Positions 34,113 to 45,032 of a stretch of DNA of 64,000 nucleotides are shown one piece after another; position 1 is the first letter of the stretch, and each line of letters starts with the position of its first letter. The notes under the pieces are model-generated. The model was not told where the DNA came from. It searched no databases and saw only the letters and a program-made list of their open reading frames with translations. Source of the DNA: Coprinus comatus (taxonomy: Eukaryota > Basidiomycota > Agaricomycetes > Agaricales > Agaricaceae); contig JAWPGT010000020.1 of NCBI GenBank assembly GCA_034638255.1, forward strand, positions 1 through 64,000. Direction: 5' to 3'. A program made the translations under genes and the position numbers.

Positions 34113-35615
34113 AACGGGGGGGAAGGATCAGTTACAAAACCTGTTGTAACCAAAGTTTATATAGGCGGTGAACAGCGGGCAGGGTCAAACGACAATGATG
34201 TTCCTAGATGAGTACCGTCAACCAGGGAGTAGATTGGTACCACGTAAAGCCCTATAAAGCCTGGATCCTGGAGAAATTCGACATCGCATATCACGGTTGC
34301 GATAGCGAGAATGACGGGCTCCTAGTTCTTGACATTTAAAACTTTCGGCGGCAAAGAAGCAGAAAGATTAGGAGATGTTGCAAAGGAGCAAATCGTGAGA
34401 TGTACAATATATGAAGCTTATGAAAACTGAACGAGGCGTCAGCACTAGCGTGTCAGTGGTGCCCATAAAAGGGAGGAGTCAAAGCGGCCCGAAGCGTACA
34501 ATCCAAATGTTGTGACCTTCACTAGTATACTGCCTGATGATTTTGGAATAGATCATTACCATACTTCCCGAGCGCTGATCCAGGTGACAGTATTTACTAT
34601 ACTCTTTTCGTTATGTCAAACTTTGAGTTCAGCAGCCTATCGTCGATGAACCTATGCCTTAAACAAGTATTGCATGAGGAAGAGTACAGGCAGAGCACAG
34701 ATTTGCATCAACCTACCATAAAACACATTGTTTTCATGTATCTCCTATGACGACACGAAATACTTACGAGAATTGTGGTGAGGTCAAAGCGTGCTTGAGA
34801 AATATCAACTACAACGAATGGTACTAGGAAGTATTCTGGCAATCGTCCCGACCAGGTCAAATTCTATCATGTATGATAGATACCCTTAGTGTTGCTCATT
34901 CACTATGTATTACAGGATATCGCTAGTAGGATTTAGCCAAAATACTAAGCGAAAAACTTGCTTGTGTTTCATTTCCGCATTTTCAATGTGGTCCGTGCTA
35001 CGGTCAGAGCTTTAATGTTAAGGTGGTAGTTCCAGGTATCGAATCTACACACATATACCACCTGTCCATTTTCATACATACTCTCAGTAGTACAGCTGGC
35101 TATCCAAACAGTCTCCGGGGTCAAAGCTTTAAAAAAACAATTAGCGTCAACAATGGAAGGAGAAGTACCTAGTTAAGACGATATACTTCTTTTTGTTTCT
35201 TCAAAGCCAGTCCATACTTGCGAAATAGCACGCTTGGACCATGAAGTCATTGTTGAAAATGCAGTCGTTTCATAAAAATCGATACACAAGTGGTGTGTAT
35301 AGTTAAGTTATTGCACCTTTCAAGCATGTCTGAATCTGAAGGCGTTTCACTGAATTGCATTTTATTTACATGTCAAACAACAAATACCTCGGACAGAAAA
35401 TAATCTCCATTCGACACATGTAATACCTGTACTGTAGACTTTGGCCGTGACCAAGCACCAGCTGGCATTCTTACTTTTGTTACAACTGTGGTATGTGGCC
35501 ATGAGGGTCCAAGTGCAGACACTATAAAGTGATTGATTCCGAAGCAATATCCATTCCTCACTTACTTCCCGCACTGAATTCCCACTTACCTCCTACAACA
35601 CCACACTCTTACCGA
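34113..35615. other. Intergenic, nothing recognised
   Basis: About 1.5 kb between divergent genes. No frame longer than about 70 codons, no repeat. It must hold both promoters. Confidence 0.5.
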
Positions 35616-36997
35616 ATGACGGACGCAATTTTGCTCCAGACTACTTTCAATTCCTTTCTCCGTGACACCACCAGTGCTACCCGGTACAACTACCACCGCC
35701 CTCACACCAAGAAATTATTCCGCTATCAACCATACCCATACCGGCTCGATCAATGCGTCAACTGCAAGGAGTCATACCATTATGAAAGGCCAGAAAAGGA
35801 TCGAAACTGGGACGACGATACTTGGCCTGTTATTGGGAAGCATTGGTCCACCTGTGAAAACCGGTAAACTTCTCCATGTGTCCATGTTGCAGTAGATTAA
35901 CTCAGGCTGCTTTATACAGTATCCTGCAAAGAGTCTCTGGCCTTCGTGCGACTCTTAAAGACTCCGAGGAAACATCCAAAGATAGTACAGCGACCTCCCG
36001 ACCCCATCCTCGCCTATCAGAACGACAGACTACGTCATTCATTAGAACCTCTCCCTTCCACGCTCATTCCAGCAACAAAGTCATATCAACAAATATCACT
36101 GAGCGACTCAGTCCAGGCTCCTCTCGGCCTGAAACGTTGTCTCCTACACATCCGGAACGAAGTTATACCTCAGTGTCATCTCATGTTTTCGTCCAACCAC
36201 ATTTACCATCGTCGCCACCAATACGGTCCCCTCGACCAATTGTTACTTTAGCCACGGATACCACACTAGCCAAGGATACATCTCCGTTCGGCATGGTCTC
36301 ACGTGCTACTCCTATTCTACCCCTTCACAAGGAGACTCGAAAGCGTCTGTGGGCTTTACCTTTAGAAGGGGCCTCACCTCTTTCTTTGGATCGTAAACGG
36401 AGGAGGGAGCAGGATTTTGAGGACGATGGTGATGATGAAGACTGTGAAGGAAACAATACCACTGGGCGTTCAGCATCCACACTTCCTTCCGCAGTCCAAT
36501 CACGGCCTCAGGAATTGAACAAGACAGATAAACCACGAGTCCGAAAGCGTGCTAGGGTAGCATCTAATCCAGTCAAACCCAGCTCAAAGGATCGTACTTT
36601 GGAGGCTGATGAACATTTGAATATGAGTTCGCAGGTTGGGAATAAGGATTTAAGGCCAAGGGAGAGCAGGGATCGGAGCACGACTGTCGAGAAGCCCATA
36701 AGGAAAAGGAAGAAAGCCAAGACGAATCAGATGGACTGGAGAGTTAGACGCAAGGAATTAGAGGACGATCCTCTAATAGGAGCAGTTGAACCAACTGAAG
36801 TATTTTGTATTTCGTGCGACAAGTGGGTTTCTTTGGATGCACGTAATGGGTATTACCCTGGCCTATGGAGAAAACACAAGAGGACTATGCACGAGATTTA
36901 CAATGAGGACGGGACATTGAAACTCAAACCCAAGAGAAGGAGGAAAGATTCAAACAAGATTGAACCGTCCTCCAAGCGCCCCTGCAAATCAGTTTAG
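35616..36997 (+). CDS. Cys-module protein with two CxxC...W..H modules
   Basis: Two exons, 35616-35863 and 35893-36997, join in phase to 450 residues; the 29-base intron is very short. Exon 1 contains a first module (QCVNCKESYHY...WPVIGKHWSTC). The long middle is basic and Ser/Pro-rich with several nuclear-signal-like clusters (KRRR, RKRARVASN, RKRKKAK) and an acidic patch. A second module near the C-terminus reads VFCISCDKWVSLDARNGYYP then LWRKHKRTMH, closest to modules 2-4 of the 7734-9344 gene, but its last Cys is not kept. The C-terminus is again basic (KPKRRRKD). A nuclear protein is likely; function unknown. Confidence 0.75.
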
Positions 36998-37347
36998 GCG
37001 CTCCCGTTTAATATGTACCTATTATTAATCAGACTCAGATCAGAATTGGATTATTGTATAGTTTATATTGAGGTTGTGATTGTTATCAGATTGCTATGGT
37101 TATATGTAGTCTTTCTGCCTCGCGTATGTAGGATGTGGCAGCATTCCGATAGTTAATCTCTGATCCGATCCTCAGTGACGTAGATATCCGACCGATATGT
37201 ATTTATATATGTACCAGCATTGTTTAATTAAACAAGGAATTGTACTTGGGTATGAAGTATGACGACACAAGTAATGACAGAGAAATGAAAGTTAACACTT
37301 AAAGGAGTGGGATCAGGCTGATACCTGTCGGTTTCCGAGGGGCACTG
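36998..37347. other. Short intergenic region between convergent genes
   Basis: About 350 bases of AT-rich sequence between two gene 3' ends. Nothing recognised. Confidence 0.5.
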
Positions 37348-38987
37348 CTAGTGTCTAGAGACCATTGACATCCGAGGACCGGGATATGCTGGAGGTGCAT
37401 CATCGACGTCGATGACAGGGGTTGGAGTGGTGGGATGGACAGGGTCGCGGAAGACATCAGTTTGAGAACTACTATCCGATGTATCTTGTCCAAAAGTCGC
37501 TCTTTCAGATCGAGGGCTTGAGGTTAATGAATTTGTAGATGGAGAGGTTTTCCTTTTCTCATCTCTTGGAGACAACGACAATGAAGACTGTGGTTCGGAG
37601 CTGCCACTCATATGAACACTAAAATTCTCGGCAGGGGTGGTAGAAGGACCTGCATCATCATCGTGAAGACGAACAAATGCCCGCCCCCCTTTGGTCGGTG
37701 GAGAACTGATAGAGAAGGTCGTCGTTGCTGCACGAGTTGTAGTTACTTGCGTAAGTTCAAATGGTGTGACTCCATTTACACGTCCAGCCTGTCTCTGAAA
37801 CCAATCTAAGGTAAAAGAAAAGAACTTAGTAAAAGTAAATGGTACAAGGCGATTGAAGAATATAACCCACTTGTAGATCTCTCAGATTTTTCAGGAGGGG
37901 ATTCAAGTGTTGTTTGGGACACCCGTTTTGTAGAGTTACGGCGACGCCAGAGGAGTAGGACGAGAATAAACAGTAAAATGATGATGGCTCCTCCAACGGC
38001 GAGGCCTATGATGGCTCCTAAGGGTAAACCATTGTTGGTGGAAGTGGCCCCAGGGGTTGATACGAACTCCGTCACAACTGGGAGAACCGCAGTTGACACC
38101 TGCGTATTTCCATTTGCATCAGTTGTTGTGAAAACAGAAGTGGAAAGTGACGTCGATCGTTCAGTCATGTCAGAGTTGAGGTGTGATATTTGACTCGTTT
38201 CTGAGTTGGACGTAGCACTTGTAGTCGTAGAACCGGAAATACTGGAGGAGGTCATACTTGTCTGCTGGCTTGCATTCGATATCTGTTGGGTATGCGTTTC
38301 GGTTGTTGTGAGGACACTAGTCGTGGTTGTCCCTTTCCCAGTTTGTTGGCGTACCGTCGTTCCAGGTGTGGGTGTAGTTGTAGTTGTAAAAGGTGGGGTG
38401 TTGGGGGTAGAAACGTCCCATGGTTGCTCACCACGTAGCCATAAGATCCATCTATCTAGTATTAGAGGTTCTTGGGTGTTCAAAGGTTCTATGACAAGGG
38501 TATGAAGACCTTCTTGAAGGTTACCGGTGTCGGCCATAACATCGTCATAATAGGCTACCCCATGCGTATGTCTACTTTCGTCTCGAGACACTCCGTTAAG
38601 GGTCCACCTCCAACGAACCTCACCGGATCCTACAGGCATGGTACCATATATCCTCGCCCCAGTACCTATTTTATGCTATGTAGGACACTCAAAGCAAGAT
38701 AGTTTTCGACAACTTACCTCGCCATTTGATAGTTGCCTTGGCGTTGTTGTTCTTGGAGCTGTGCGCAGTGGACAGATACTGGCGTGAATCGCCACGTTGA
38801 ATATCCCATCCTGAAGAATAAGATATTTTTGAATCGGTGTCATCAAGAGGTGTCTCAGACATGAAGTAAAAAAGAGCGACAGATAGACGAGGGGCTAATG
38901 CTCCTGGCGTCGGAGGGTGTTGGACCAAGCAAAAAGAGAGGAGGAAACGATAAGACCTAGGTTGCTGGGAACACTTTTGCTGTCCAT
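37348..38987 (-). CDS. Mucin-like single-pass membrane protein with PPxY tail
   Basis: Four exons on the minus strand, 38987-38957, 38894-38718, 38665-37871 and 37805-37348, join in phase to 486 residues. A moderately hydrophobic N-terminus (APRLSVALFYF) may be a weak signal sequence. An extracellular domain follows, with DDTDSKISYSSGWDIQ and ARIYGTMPVGSGEVRW, a pattern I associate with basidiomycete surface proteins. Then comes a long Ser/Thr-rich stalk, a membrane segment (AIIGLAVGGAIIILLFILVL) and a basic stop-transfer RRRNSTKR. The cytoplasmic tail has Ser/Pro-rich sequence and ends with DDAPPAYPGPR, containing PPAY, a PPxY motif bound by Rsp5/Nedd4-type WW domains. A wall-stress sensor-like role is inference. 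Confidence 0.78.
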
Positions 38988-39692
38988 TTTGGGTCTTGAT
39001 TTGATGTCTCGCTTCCCTTCATGTTTAAATTTTGTCAGGGTAGGTAGTGTCCCAGCACCCAACAATAACTTGGTTTGCATGTATATGGTGTTTTCTATCC
39101 TTCTGAGATGCCTCAGCCATGATATAACCATGACAGAAACAGACATGGAGAAGCAAGGAACTGATACCCCGGTCGTACTTTTGTGAAGTGAGTGATCCTG
39201 TTCAGCATAGCGACAGATGTCAGAAGGTTTCTTTCTAATGATGTATGATCAATGATCGTTTTATGATGTCGTTTTGATGCAACGATTGATTGAGGGGTAG
39301 TCACGTGATAAACTGTGTGCATCAGGTTGTGCCTTGGCGCTTTGTCCGGGGTATCCGGACAGAACCCGGTGGTTACGTTAAGCGATCATTTTTTCCAGGT
39401 CCAGACCGATCAGTTCCTCAGGCCTCTAGAGGTCGCCTAGAGGCCTGCTGCAGCTGTTGCGGCCCGTTATAAAAAAAGGTCAGATATGATAGAGTTGGAA
39501 CTTTATCCCTAAACCGAGTTCAACCGCGGTACTAACTCCGACCGAGTCCAGACTCTAGGTCCGGCTCCTGCCGTTGAAAGTTTGGTGGAAACCAGGGTGA
39601 GTATTCTCGTCCAGGAAGTATGTAGACTGAATTCATACCTATATAAATCGACTGGATTTTTCTAAAACTTCAGCACCTTTACCTTTTCCACT
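38988..39692. other. Divergent promoter region of the membrane protein and protoglobin genes
   Basis: About 700 bases between divergent start codons. It holds a GTCCGG/CCGGAC inverted repeat at 39344-39360, and a palindrome CCTCTAGAGG at about 39421. No ORF supported. Confidence 0.5.
39347..39357. promoter_or_regulatory. CGG-N5-CCG inverted repeat, candidate Zn2Cys6 site
   Basis: CGG and CCG triplets in inverted orientation, five bases apart, inside a longer GTCCGG/CCGGAC palindrome and about 335 bases upstream of the protoglobin start. Inverted CGG triplets are the classical sites of dimeric Zn2Cys6 proteins. Function is inferred from form only. Confidence 0.3.
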
Positions 39693-40559
39693 ATGCGCAA
39701 TATCTCAGAATCATCCTTGGAATCACTTCACTCTCGACTATCATATACTCGTGATTTCATCAACTTCACAGACAAAGATGCCGCTGCATTACATGCTGCC
39801 AAACCATACATCGCACCACTAGTTTCGACGGTGGTTGACATGGTATACGAGAAATTGTTCGAGTTTGACATCACCGCGAAAGCTTTCGTACCTCGTCAAA
39901 CTGGCTACACTGGTGTAACACCTACTTCGCTCAGCGAGTTGAACCCGGAACACCCACAAATCAAATTTCGAAAGGATTTCTTGGCGGGGTATTTGGTGAA
40001 GTTGGTGACTATGAACTACGATGATCCTAAAAGCTGGGAATATCTTGACAAAGTCGGTCTTATGCATACGGGGGTCGAGGACTCAGGCTTCAAGCATCGT
40101 TCCAAGAAACCTGGACTCAGAGTTGAGTACGTTCATTGTGGGGCATTACTAGGTGGATATTCTCATCAGAGAGTTCGAAAGACGTACTGAACCGATTCAC
40201 AGGATATGTTGAGGATATCGTTGTAACCGCTGTCATGGAGCATCCAGACCTTGATCAAGGTACTAAGGTGGCCGTCGTAAAGGCACTTAACAAGGTAAAT
40301 GCTTCCATATCATACTATAAACGTCAGGTTACTGATTCAAGACGTTATTGTAGATTATCTGGCTCCAAAATGGTATGTAACTGGCTTGACTAGCTTGGGA
40401 GTGAATTTTGACAATAACTCATTTTTCACAGACCTTTTTGCCCGGCATTATATCAAAGAAAACCCGCAGCCTCAACCCCCTGCATGGAAGCAATACATCC
40501 TTCCATTCGTCGCAGGAGTGGCTTTCGTTTCTCTCGCTCGTTCTATTCGTTTGAATTAA
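39693..40559 (+). CDS. Protoglobin with C-terminal membrane anchor
   Basis: Four exons, 39693-40152, 40203-40294, 40354-40372 and 40432-40559, join in phase to 232 residues. Exon 3 is only 19 bases, and joins to give IIWLQNDLFARHYI. The protein matches the protoglobin/globin-coupled sensor globin fold: RDFINFTDKDAAALHAAKPYI at the N-terminus, PRQTGY, HPQIKFRKDFLAGYLVKLV, and KVGLMHTGV, whose His is in the position of the proximal haem ligand. No signalling domain is attached. The C-terminus (YILPFVAGVAFVSLARSIRLN) is a single hydrophobic segment with a short basic end, the form of a tail anchor. Haem and gas binding at a membrane is the likely role; partner unknown. Confidence 0.85.
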
Positions 40560-41238
40560 CCAAAAAGACTTTGTTGATATATAATTTCTCTTCATTTTAA
40601 ACACTAATCGTTGTATATATCCCCATAAACTCACCGAAGGAAACTGTACACCTTCGAGTAGCTTCTGCAACCCCAATCAAAAAATTTCTTAGAACATAAG
40701 CGAGTGAACAGATCTTCTGACCCCACACTCGGAAAACACTAGTATGAGAAGTCTGTTTCTTATGTATGCCAAGTAAAATTCAGACCATACATGAGGACAA
40801 ATGCTGACATAGACAGAGATTCGATATCCAATATCCAAAAGGCCGGCATCGGAACCGTCGAAGGGATCTTTCCCAGAACATGTGAAACCAAAATATGTCG
40901 AACGATATTGATTCATCATACATCACGTAGTATGACGTAGTGCGGTCGAATAGCGACATCGTAAAACCTCATGGCAACATGCACCCCACCATTTTGTTGC
41001 ACAATGTGCCGTTCAATACTTACACCGTCGCCTCTAATCATGTTTTGCAAGTGAGCCACTTTGCTGAGTAATATGCAAACGCTCCACTCGTTTCCCGCTG
41101 TGTTCTATAAATAGCCATGTGTCTCAATGTCTCTGTGATGCATTCCTACTTGCTTCAACGACCCGATTAGTTACCGCATACGTTGCAACGTGTGGCTTTG
41201 GCTCTCAAAGGCAATACTCTTATTTACTCCCCACGACA
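40560..41238. other. Intergenic with F-box gene promoter
   Basis: About 680 bases. The right end has a TATA box; otherwise nothing recognised. An upstream in-frame GTG at 41119 lies in the transcript leader and is not taken as the start. Confidence 0.55.
41106..41113 (+). promoter_or_regulatory. TATA box of the F-box gene
   Basis: TATAAATA, 126 bases upstream of the chosen ATG, leaving room for a leader of about 100 bases. Confidence 0.5.
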
Positions 41239-43335
41239 ATGGCCGCAGAGCACACAGAACCTGGTACCACTTCGAACGAGTACCCAAATGTGTTCGCCCC
41301 TGAGACCCTTACACTGCACCCTGCAGGGAGTCTCTGGTCTCCAACACTTCCGCCGGAGCTTTGGTTGTCCGTCTTTCCCCACGTTGGAGACGCCGATCTT
41401 CGCTCTATCACCCTAACATGCCTCGACTTTCGTATTCTCGCTCAGCCGCTTCTCTTCCGAGTGCTGGATGTCTCTCCTTTCTTCCTTGCATATAATGCAG
41501 ATCGCCCCATCTTTCGTCCTCGTCGATATCTCCAACGTACGCTCGAGAGACTACAGTTCTACAAGTCTTCTAGAATTGCACCAAGCGTAACACATCTATG
41601 GGTGTCCCCGTATTCTCGTCGTGGTTTTCCCACTCGACGATTGACAGATGATCTTAATCCAACCCTTATCGTGTCTGCTGTGATCGACTCCCTACCATCG
41701 TTTCCAAGCATACGGGAGCTTACCTGGCATTGCTTCGACATTCAATCGCCATGGTGGTTGGAATTGCGGAGGTTGCCTTTGACAAGAATGTGGATCAATT
41801 CATGTTCCATTGTACCCCCTACTCCTGGGACATCCCTACACCCCCTCTCTCCCTTTCCGCGTATCATAACCCTAGATTTGGACCAGTGGGCATGGGAGGG
41901 AGAAGTTACGAATCACGTGTCAATTCATGAAGAAAGGTTGTATGGCGTTGATGCGGATGTCCTTTCTTTAACAATCAATCCAGAATACATCCATTCCATC
42001 TCGGTTCCTCGAAACGATACTGCTCTACGCCTACTTGATATCCTAAAGAGCTTGAATTCCAATATTCCCTGCCTTCTGTCGAGCTTAACAATCCCTTACA
42101 CATGTATTCCGTCAGAGGACTTCGTTCCCGCCTTGATGCGGCTTGACATGTTGAGCGAGTTACATATACTGCCCCCATCAGAAATCCAGAATTTTGAAGG
42201 GTCTCAAACCAACAATAACAATGACTTGATCACGGCACCTCTTCCACACTTAGAAGTTTACGAAGGTCCATATCATCTACTTCCATCTTTTATCAATCGA
42301 AGCCATCCACGCTATCAGACTAGTCATCAGCTACGTTCACTGGTACTCTGGGGCCTCGACGAACGACCTGAGTCAACAGTTTGTGATCCTCATCTCCTAG
42401 TCCAGGTTTTGAAAGCTTTGGCACAACGAGCCGATGCAATGGAGGCGTTAGAGACTGTTCGCTTCTCGTTAACGCACATAACATTAGAGTTGGCTACATT
42501 TTTGGAACAGTTCCAGCATTTGGAAGAAATATTTATTGAGACTCAGGACAGTCTAATGCCAGACCGGAACGTCCCCTCTTCTGCATTCGAGCTTGCACCC
42601 GAGTCACCAATTACCGTACGTGTCTTGAGCCGTTACAATCCGGAAGTGCAATCTGACAAGTATGTATATCAGGTGCTCTATGTAATTCTACGTTCGCAGC
42701 AATTCTCTCCTACGCTCAGCCACTTGACACTCGTCACACACCTAAAGAATACGAGTAACTTGAATAATGCAACACAAAGACATGAGGCCGCCAAGTTCCT
42801 TGAAGAGCTAGGAAGAGTAAATCCACAACTGGACAAGATCGATTTGAAGTATGGAACATATTGGACAGGGGTTGTAGATATCAAATGGCGTCGACGACTA
42901 TTTTCAAAGCCCTCTCTTGATGAAGAAGTTGGAAATTTGTTAACATCAAATCCTGGTCTCTTTTCGCGATCATCAAGTTCGGATTCTTCGCACTCCCGAT
43001 CAAATTCGGAACCCTTAATAACTAATGACATGAATGTAACCACAGTTACTGCCATGGATCCAAGTTCAAGAAATTCCAATGAGAGATTCGTTCAATTACC
43101 TTCGAGGCCAAAGATTACTACAACGATTGATGTAGGAATTGGCCAAATTTCGTTCATCGAACAAAGAAGATCGATGGTATTACCGGAAAGGGTACTACCA
43201 TTGAACCAGACCATCGAGAGCTCGAATGGTACTGGTTGGGTATCTGGTAGTGTACGACGGATCTTGAACTTTTTGGGCAGTGTTGGAGTCGTTATAAAGG
43301 GGGGCGTAGGTTTCGTGAGAGGCGGAGGGGTTTGA
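41239..43335 (+). CDS. F-box protein
   Basis: A single 698-residue exon, rare in this intron-rich window. The start is the ATG in ACAATGGCC at 41239. The F-box lies near residues 35-75 (LPPELWLSVFPHVGDADLRSITLTCLDFRILAQP; the Leu-Pro-x-Glu-Leu motif and the following hydrophobic pattern are typical). The remainder has irregular leucine-rich spacing with no clear repeat domain, as is usual for large basidiomycete F-box families. The C-terminus is Ser-rich and then hydrophobic-glycine-rich. F-box proteins bring substrates to SCF ubiquitin ligases through Skp1. The substrate is unknown. Confidence 0.88.
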   Translation: MAAEHTEPGTTSNEYPNVFAPETLTLHPAGSLWSPTLPPELWLSVFPHVGDADLRSITLTCLDFRILAQPLLFRVLDVSPFFLAYNADRPIFRPRRYLQRTLERLQFYKSSRIAPSVTHLWVSPYSRRGFPTRRLTDDLNPTLIVSAVIDSLPSFPSIRELTWHCFDIQSPWWLELRRLPLTRMWINSCSIVPPTPGTSLHPLSPFPRIITLDLDQWAWEGEVTNHVSIHEERLYGVDADVLSLTINPEYIHSISVPRNDTALRLLDILKSLNSNIPCLLSSLTIPYTCIPSEDFVPALMRLDMLSELHILPPSEIQNFEGSQTNNNNDLITAPLPHLEVYEGPYHLLPSFINRSHPRYQTSHQLRSLVLWGLDERPESTVCDPHLLVQVLKALAQRADAMEALETVRFSLTHITLELATFLEQFQHLEEIFIETQDSLMPDRNVPSSAFELAPESPITVRVLSRYNPEVQSDKYVYQVLYVILRSQQFSPTLSHLTLVTHLKNTSNLNNATQRHEAAKFLEELGRVNPQLDKIDLKYGTYWTGVVDIKWRRRLFSKPSLDEEVGNLLTSNPGLFSRSSSSDSSHSRSNSEPLITNDMNVTTVTAMDPSSRNSNERFVQLPSRPKITTTIDVGIGQISFIEQRRSMVLPERVLPLNQTIESSNGTGWVSGSVRRILNFLGSVGVVIKGGVGFVRGGGV

Positions 43336-43541
43336 ACGATGCTCACCAGTTAAGCTACCGGATAGGACTGAGTAGGACTGGGTTGTAAATATCTTGTAAA
43401 AATATGTACAAAATGTATTCAAGAAAAAACTGCGGAAAGCTAGAAATACTTCGAAGCTTCCATGGAATAAGTGTCTGGAGTGTCCGTGGGGACCTGCCGC
43501 AATCGAGTTGGCGTTAGTGGGATTGACGCTGATCCACTCCA

Positions 43542-43549
43542 TGACGTCA
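43542..43549. promoter_or_regulatory. CRE palindrome TGACGTCA upstream of the small mitochondrial-type gene
   Basis: A perfect TGACGTCA 67 bases upstream of the start codon at 43617, comparable in distance to the copy before 27377. Confidence 0.4.
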
Positions 43550-43616
43550 ATGTATCTGAGACGATCCGGCCGAGTATAATAACGTATTCGATGAAATCTC
43601 GACTCTGCTTTACCTT

Positions 43617-44054
43617 ATGTTCAGACAGCTGTCAGCCGCCACTACTACTCGTGCTCTCATCACATCCACCCGCGGCAACGGATATGCGACAAAAAGTGAT
43701 TATGTCGGAATGCGTCACAAAGGTGACAACAACATGAAGAAACATTGCGATTCCTCAGTATCTAGCATCCAATCATCATCTTCCCCTCATTCCGAATTCG
43801 ACCCCAATCGTCACATGAATTTTCCTGAGAATCCTAAAAGTAATCCGGATGACTATGCTCCTTATGATGGAGGTATTTCGGGAGATTTTAGTCGGGCTGG
43901 AATGCGCTCGGCCGAGTATTGGGCTGTGGATAAGATGACCGAGCCTTATTCACCTAGAGGCGGTGAGCACAGGTATGGTGGGATTGGGAAGTATGAATGG
44001 TCAATTGGTTCGTTGATTAAGGGGTGGAAAGATCTGGCAGAAGGACGTATTTAG
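43617..44054 (+). CDS. Small probable mitochondrial protein
   Basis: A single exon of 145 codons. The N-terminus MFRQLSAATTTRALITSTRG lacks acidic residues and has spaced Arg and hydroxylated residues, as in a mitochondrial presequence. The mature part is polar, with a Ser-rich patch, and ends in a compact block (MRSAEYWAVDKMTEPYSP then GGIGKYEWSIGSLIKGWKDL), which looks conserved in style. No named family is recognised. The targeting call is from composition only. Confidence 0.65.
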   Translation: MFRQLSAATTTRALITSTRGNGYATKSDYVGMRHKGDNNMKKHCDSSVSSIQSSSSPHSEFDPNRHMNFPENPKSNPDDYAPYDGGISGDFSRAGMRSAEYWAVDKMTEPYSPRGGEHRYGGIGKYEWSIGSLIKGWKDLAEGRI

Positions 44055-44699
44055 GTGGCCGAGGTCGAGGTAGAGATCATGAAGATCGGAAGCTTGAGCA
44101 GCCTGATTTAGTTTGATGAAGCTATGATGTACCGACTCCGACTTTTTTTTTCATCACCGAGTTCCATCTAAAATATGTATATTTAGCATGACAACGTGTG
44201 ATGACCGTCCTCCATCTCCTGTGTCAATATTTAAACGGTCCTGGTAAGACCAAGACGGGAAGTGTGGAATTTTTGTTTTCTACTACTGACTTTACGGCCG
44301 TCAGCTGTTTTTATCTTACGTTCGCTACTACGAGTGCGAGTACTAGCAGTTTCAGAGGCAACTGAAAGAGATAGATAAATTAAGAGCCGTCACTGTCACT
44401 GTTCTATATAACGTTTCAACGACAACCACGGTGATGTTTGTCCCCCTTAAATCAGATAGATGGTCACTGCCAGTCTGGCCGGCGTAATCTAATGATATAA
44501 AACACTCCCACTGTATATCGCGGTACCGTATAAATTCTTACCCGTTCTTAACGTCTAACCTCCCATTTATCAAGCTAACCATTCTTTGACCTTAATGTAA
44601 GGGACTTTCCTAATATTAATAAAGTATCTATGAACGCTCACCATCATTAATGATGTTGTCCTACTTCCACTGACAGATCACTCACATCAAATTTTCACA
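44055..44699. other. Intergenic, nothing recognised beyond promoter elements
   Basis: About 650 bases. TATAAA-like sequences occur near 44496 and 44529, upstream of the secreted-protein gene. No ORF supported. Confidence 0.45.
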
Positions 44700-45032
44700 A
44701 TGAAATTCAATACCTCTCAATTCTCGTTTCTCACTCTCACACTACTCTTCCAAGCGAAATCAATAATTGCATCTCCTGTCGTCATCGGGTCATGGAATGG
44801 AGAATTATCCGTTGCAGTTGAAGGTCGTAACGCGGAATCAAATGTAGCTCTTCAGCAACGTGAACCCGTTGCTCAACTGATATTGACTGGAAACATTGGA
44901 CGGGATCTTTCCATGTTGAGGTCGAAGGGAGGGAGGGCAATCAAGGAGATATCGAATGAGGAAGGATTCGTAATAGGGATCTTTAGGTGGAGCTCCTCAG
45001 TGGTATACGTGACTTGTAAGATAAATCATTGA
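44700..45032 (+). CDS. Small secreted protein
   Basis: The first exon starts MKFNTSQFSFLTLTLLFQ, a signal peptide with likely cleavage after IIAS. The mature part is about 85 residues, without Cys pairs until the end. The 3' end is uncertain: the frame closes at 45032, but a GT-AG intron from about 44987 to 45076 could give a different C-terminus. No family recognised. A second small secreted protein lies 1 kb downstream with the same ACAATGAA start context. Confidence 0.6.
   Translation: MKFNTSQFSFLTLTLLFQAKSIIASPVVIGSWNGELSVAVEGRNAESNVALQQREPVAQLILTGNIGRDLSMLRSKGGRAIKEISNEEGFVIGIFRWSSSVVYVTCKINH

Noticed and set aside
41119..41238. Upstream start of the F-box protein at 41119
   Set aside because: The codon is GTG and lies six bases past the TATA box, so it would be outside or at the very start of the transcript; the ATG at 41239 has good context.
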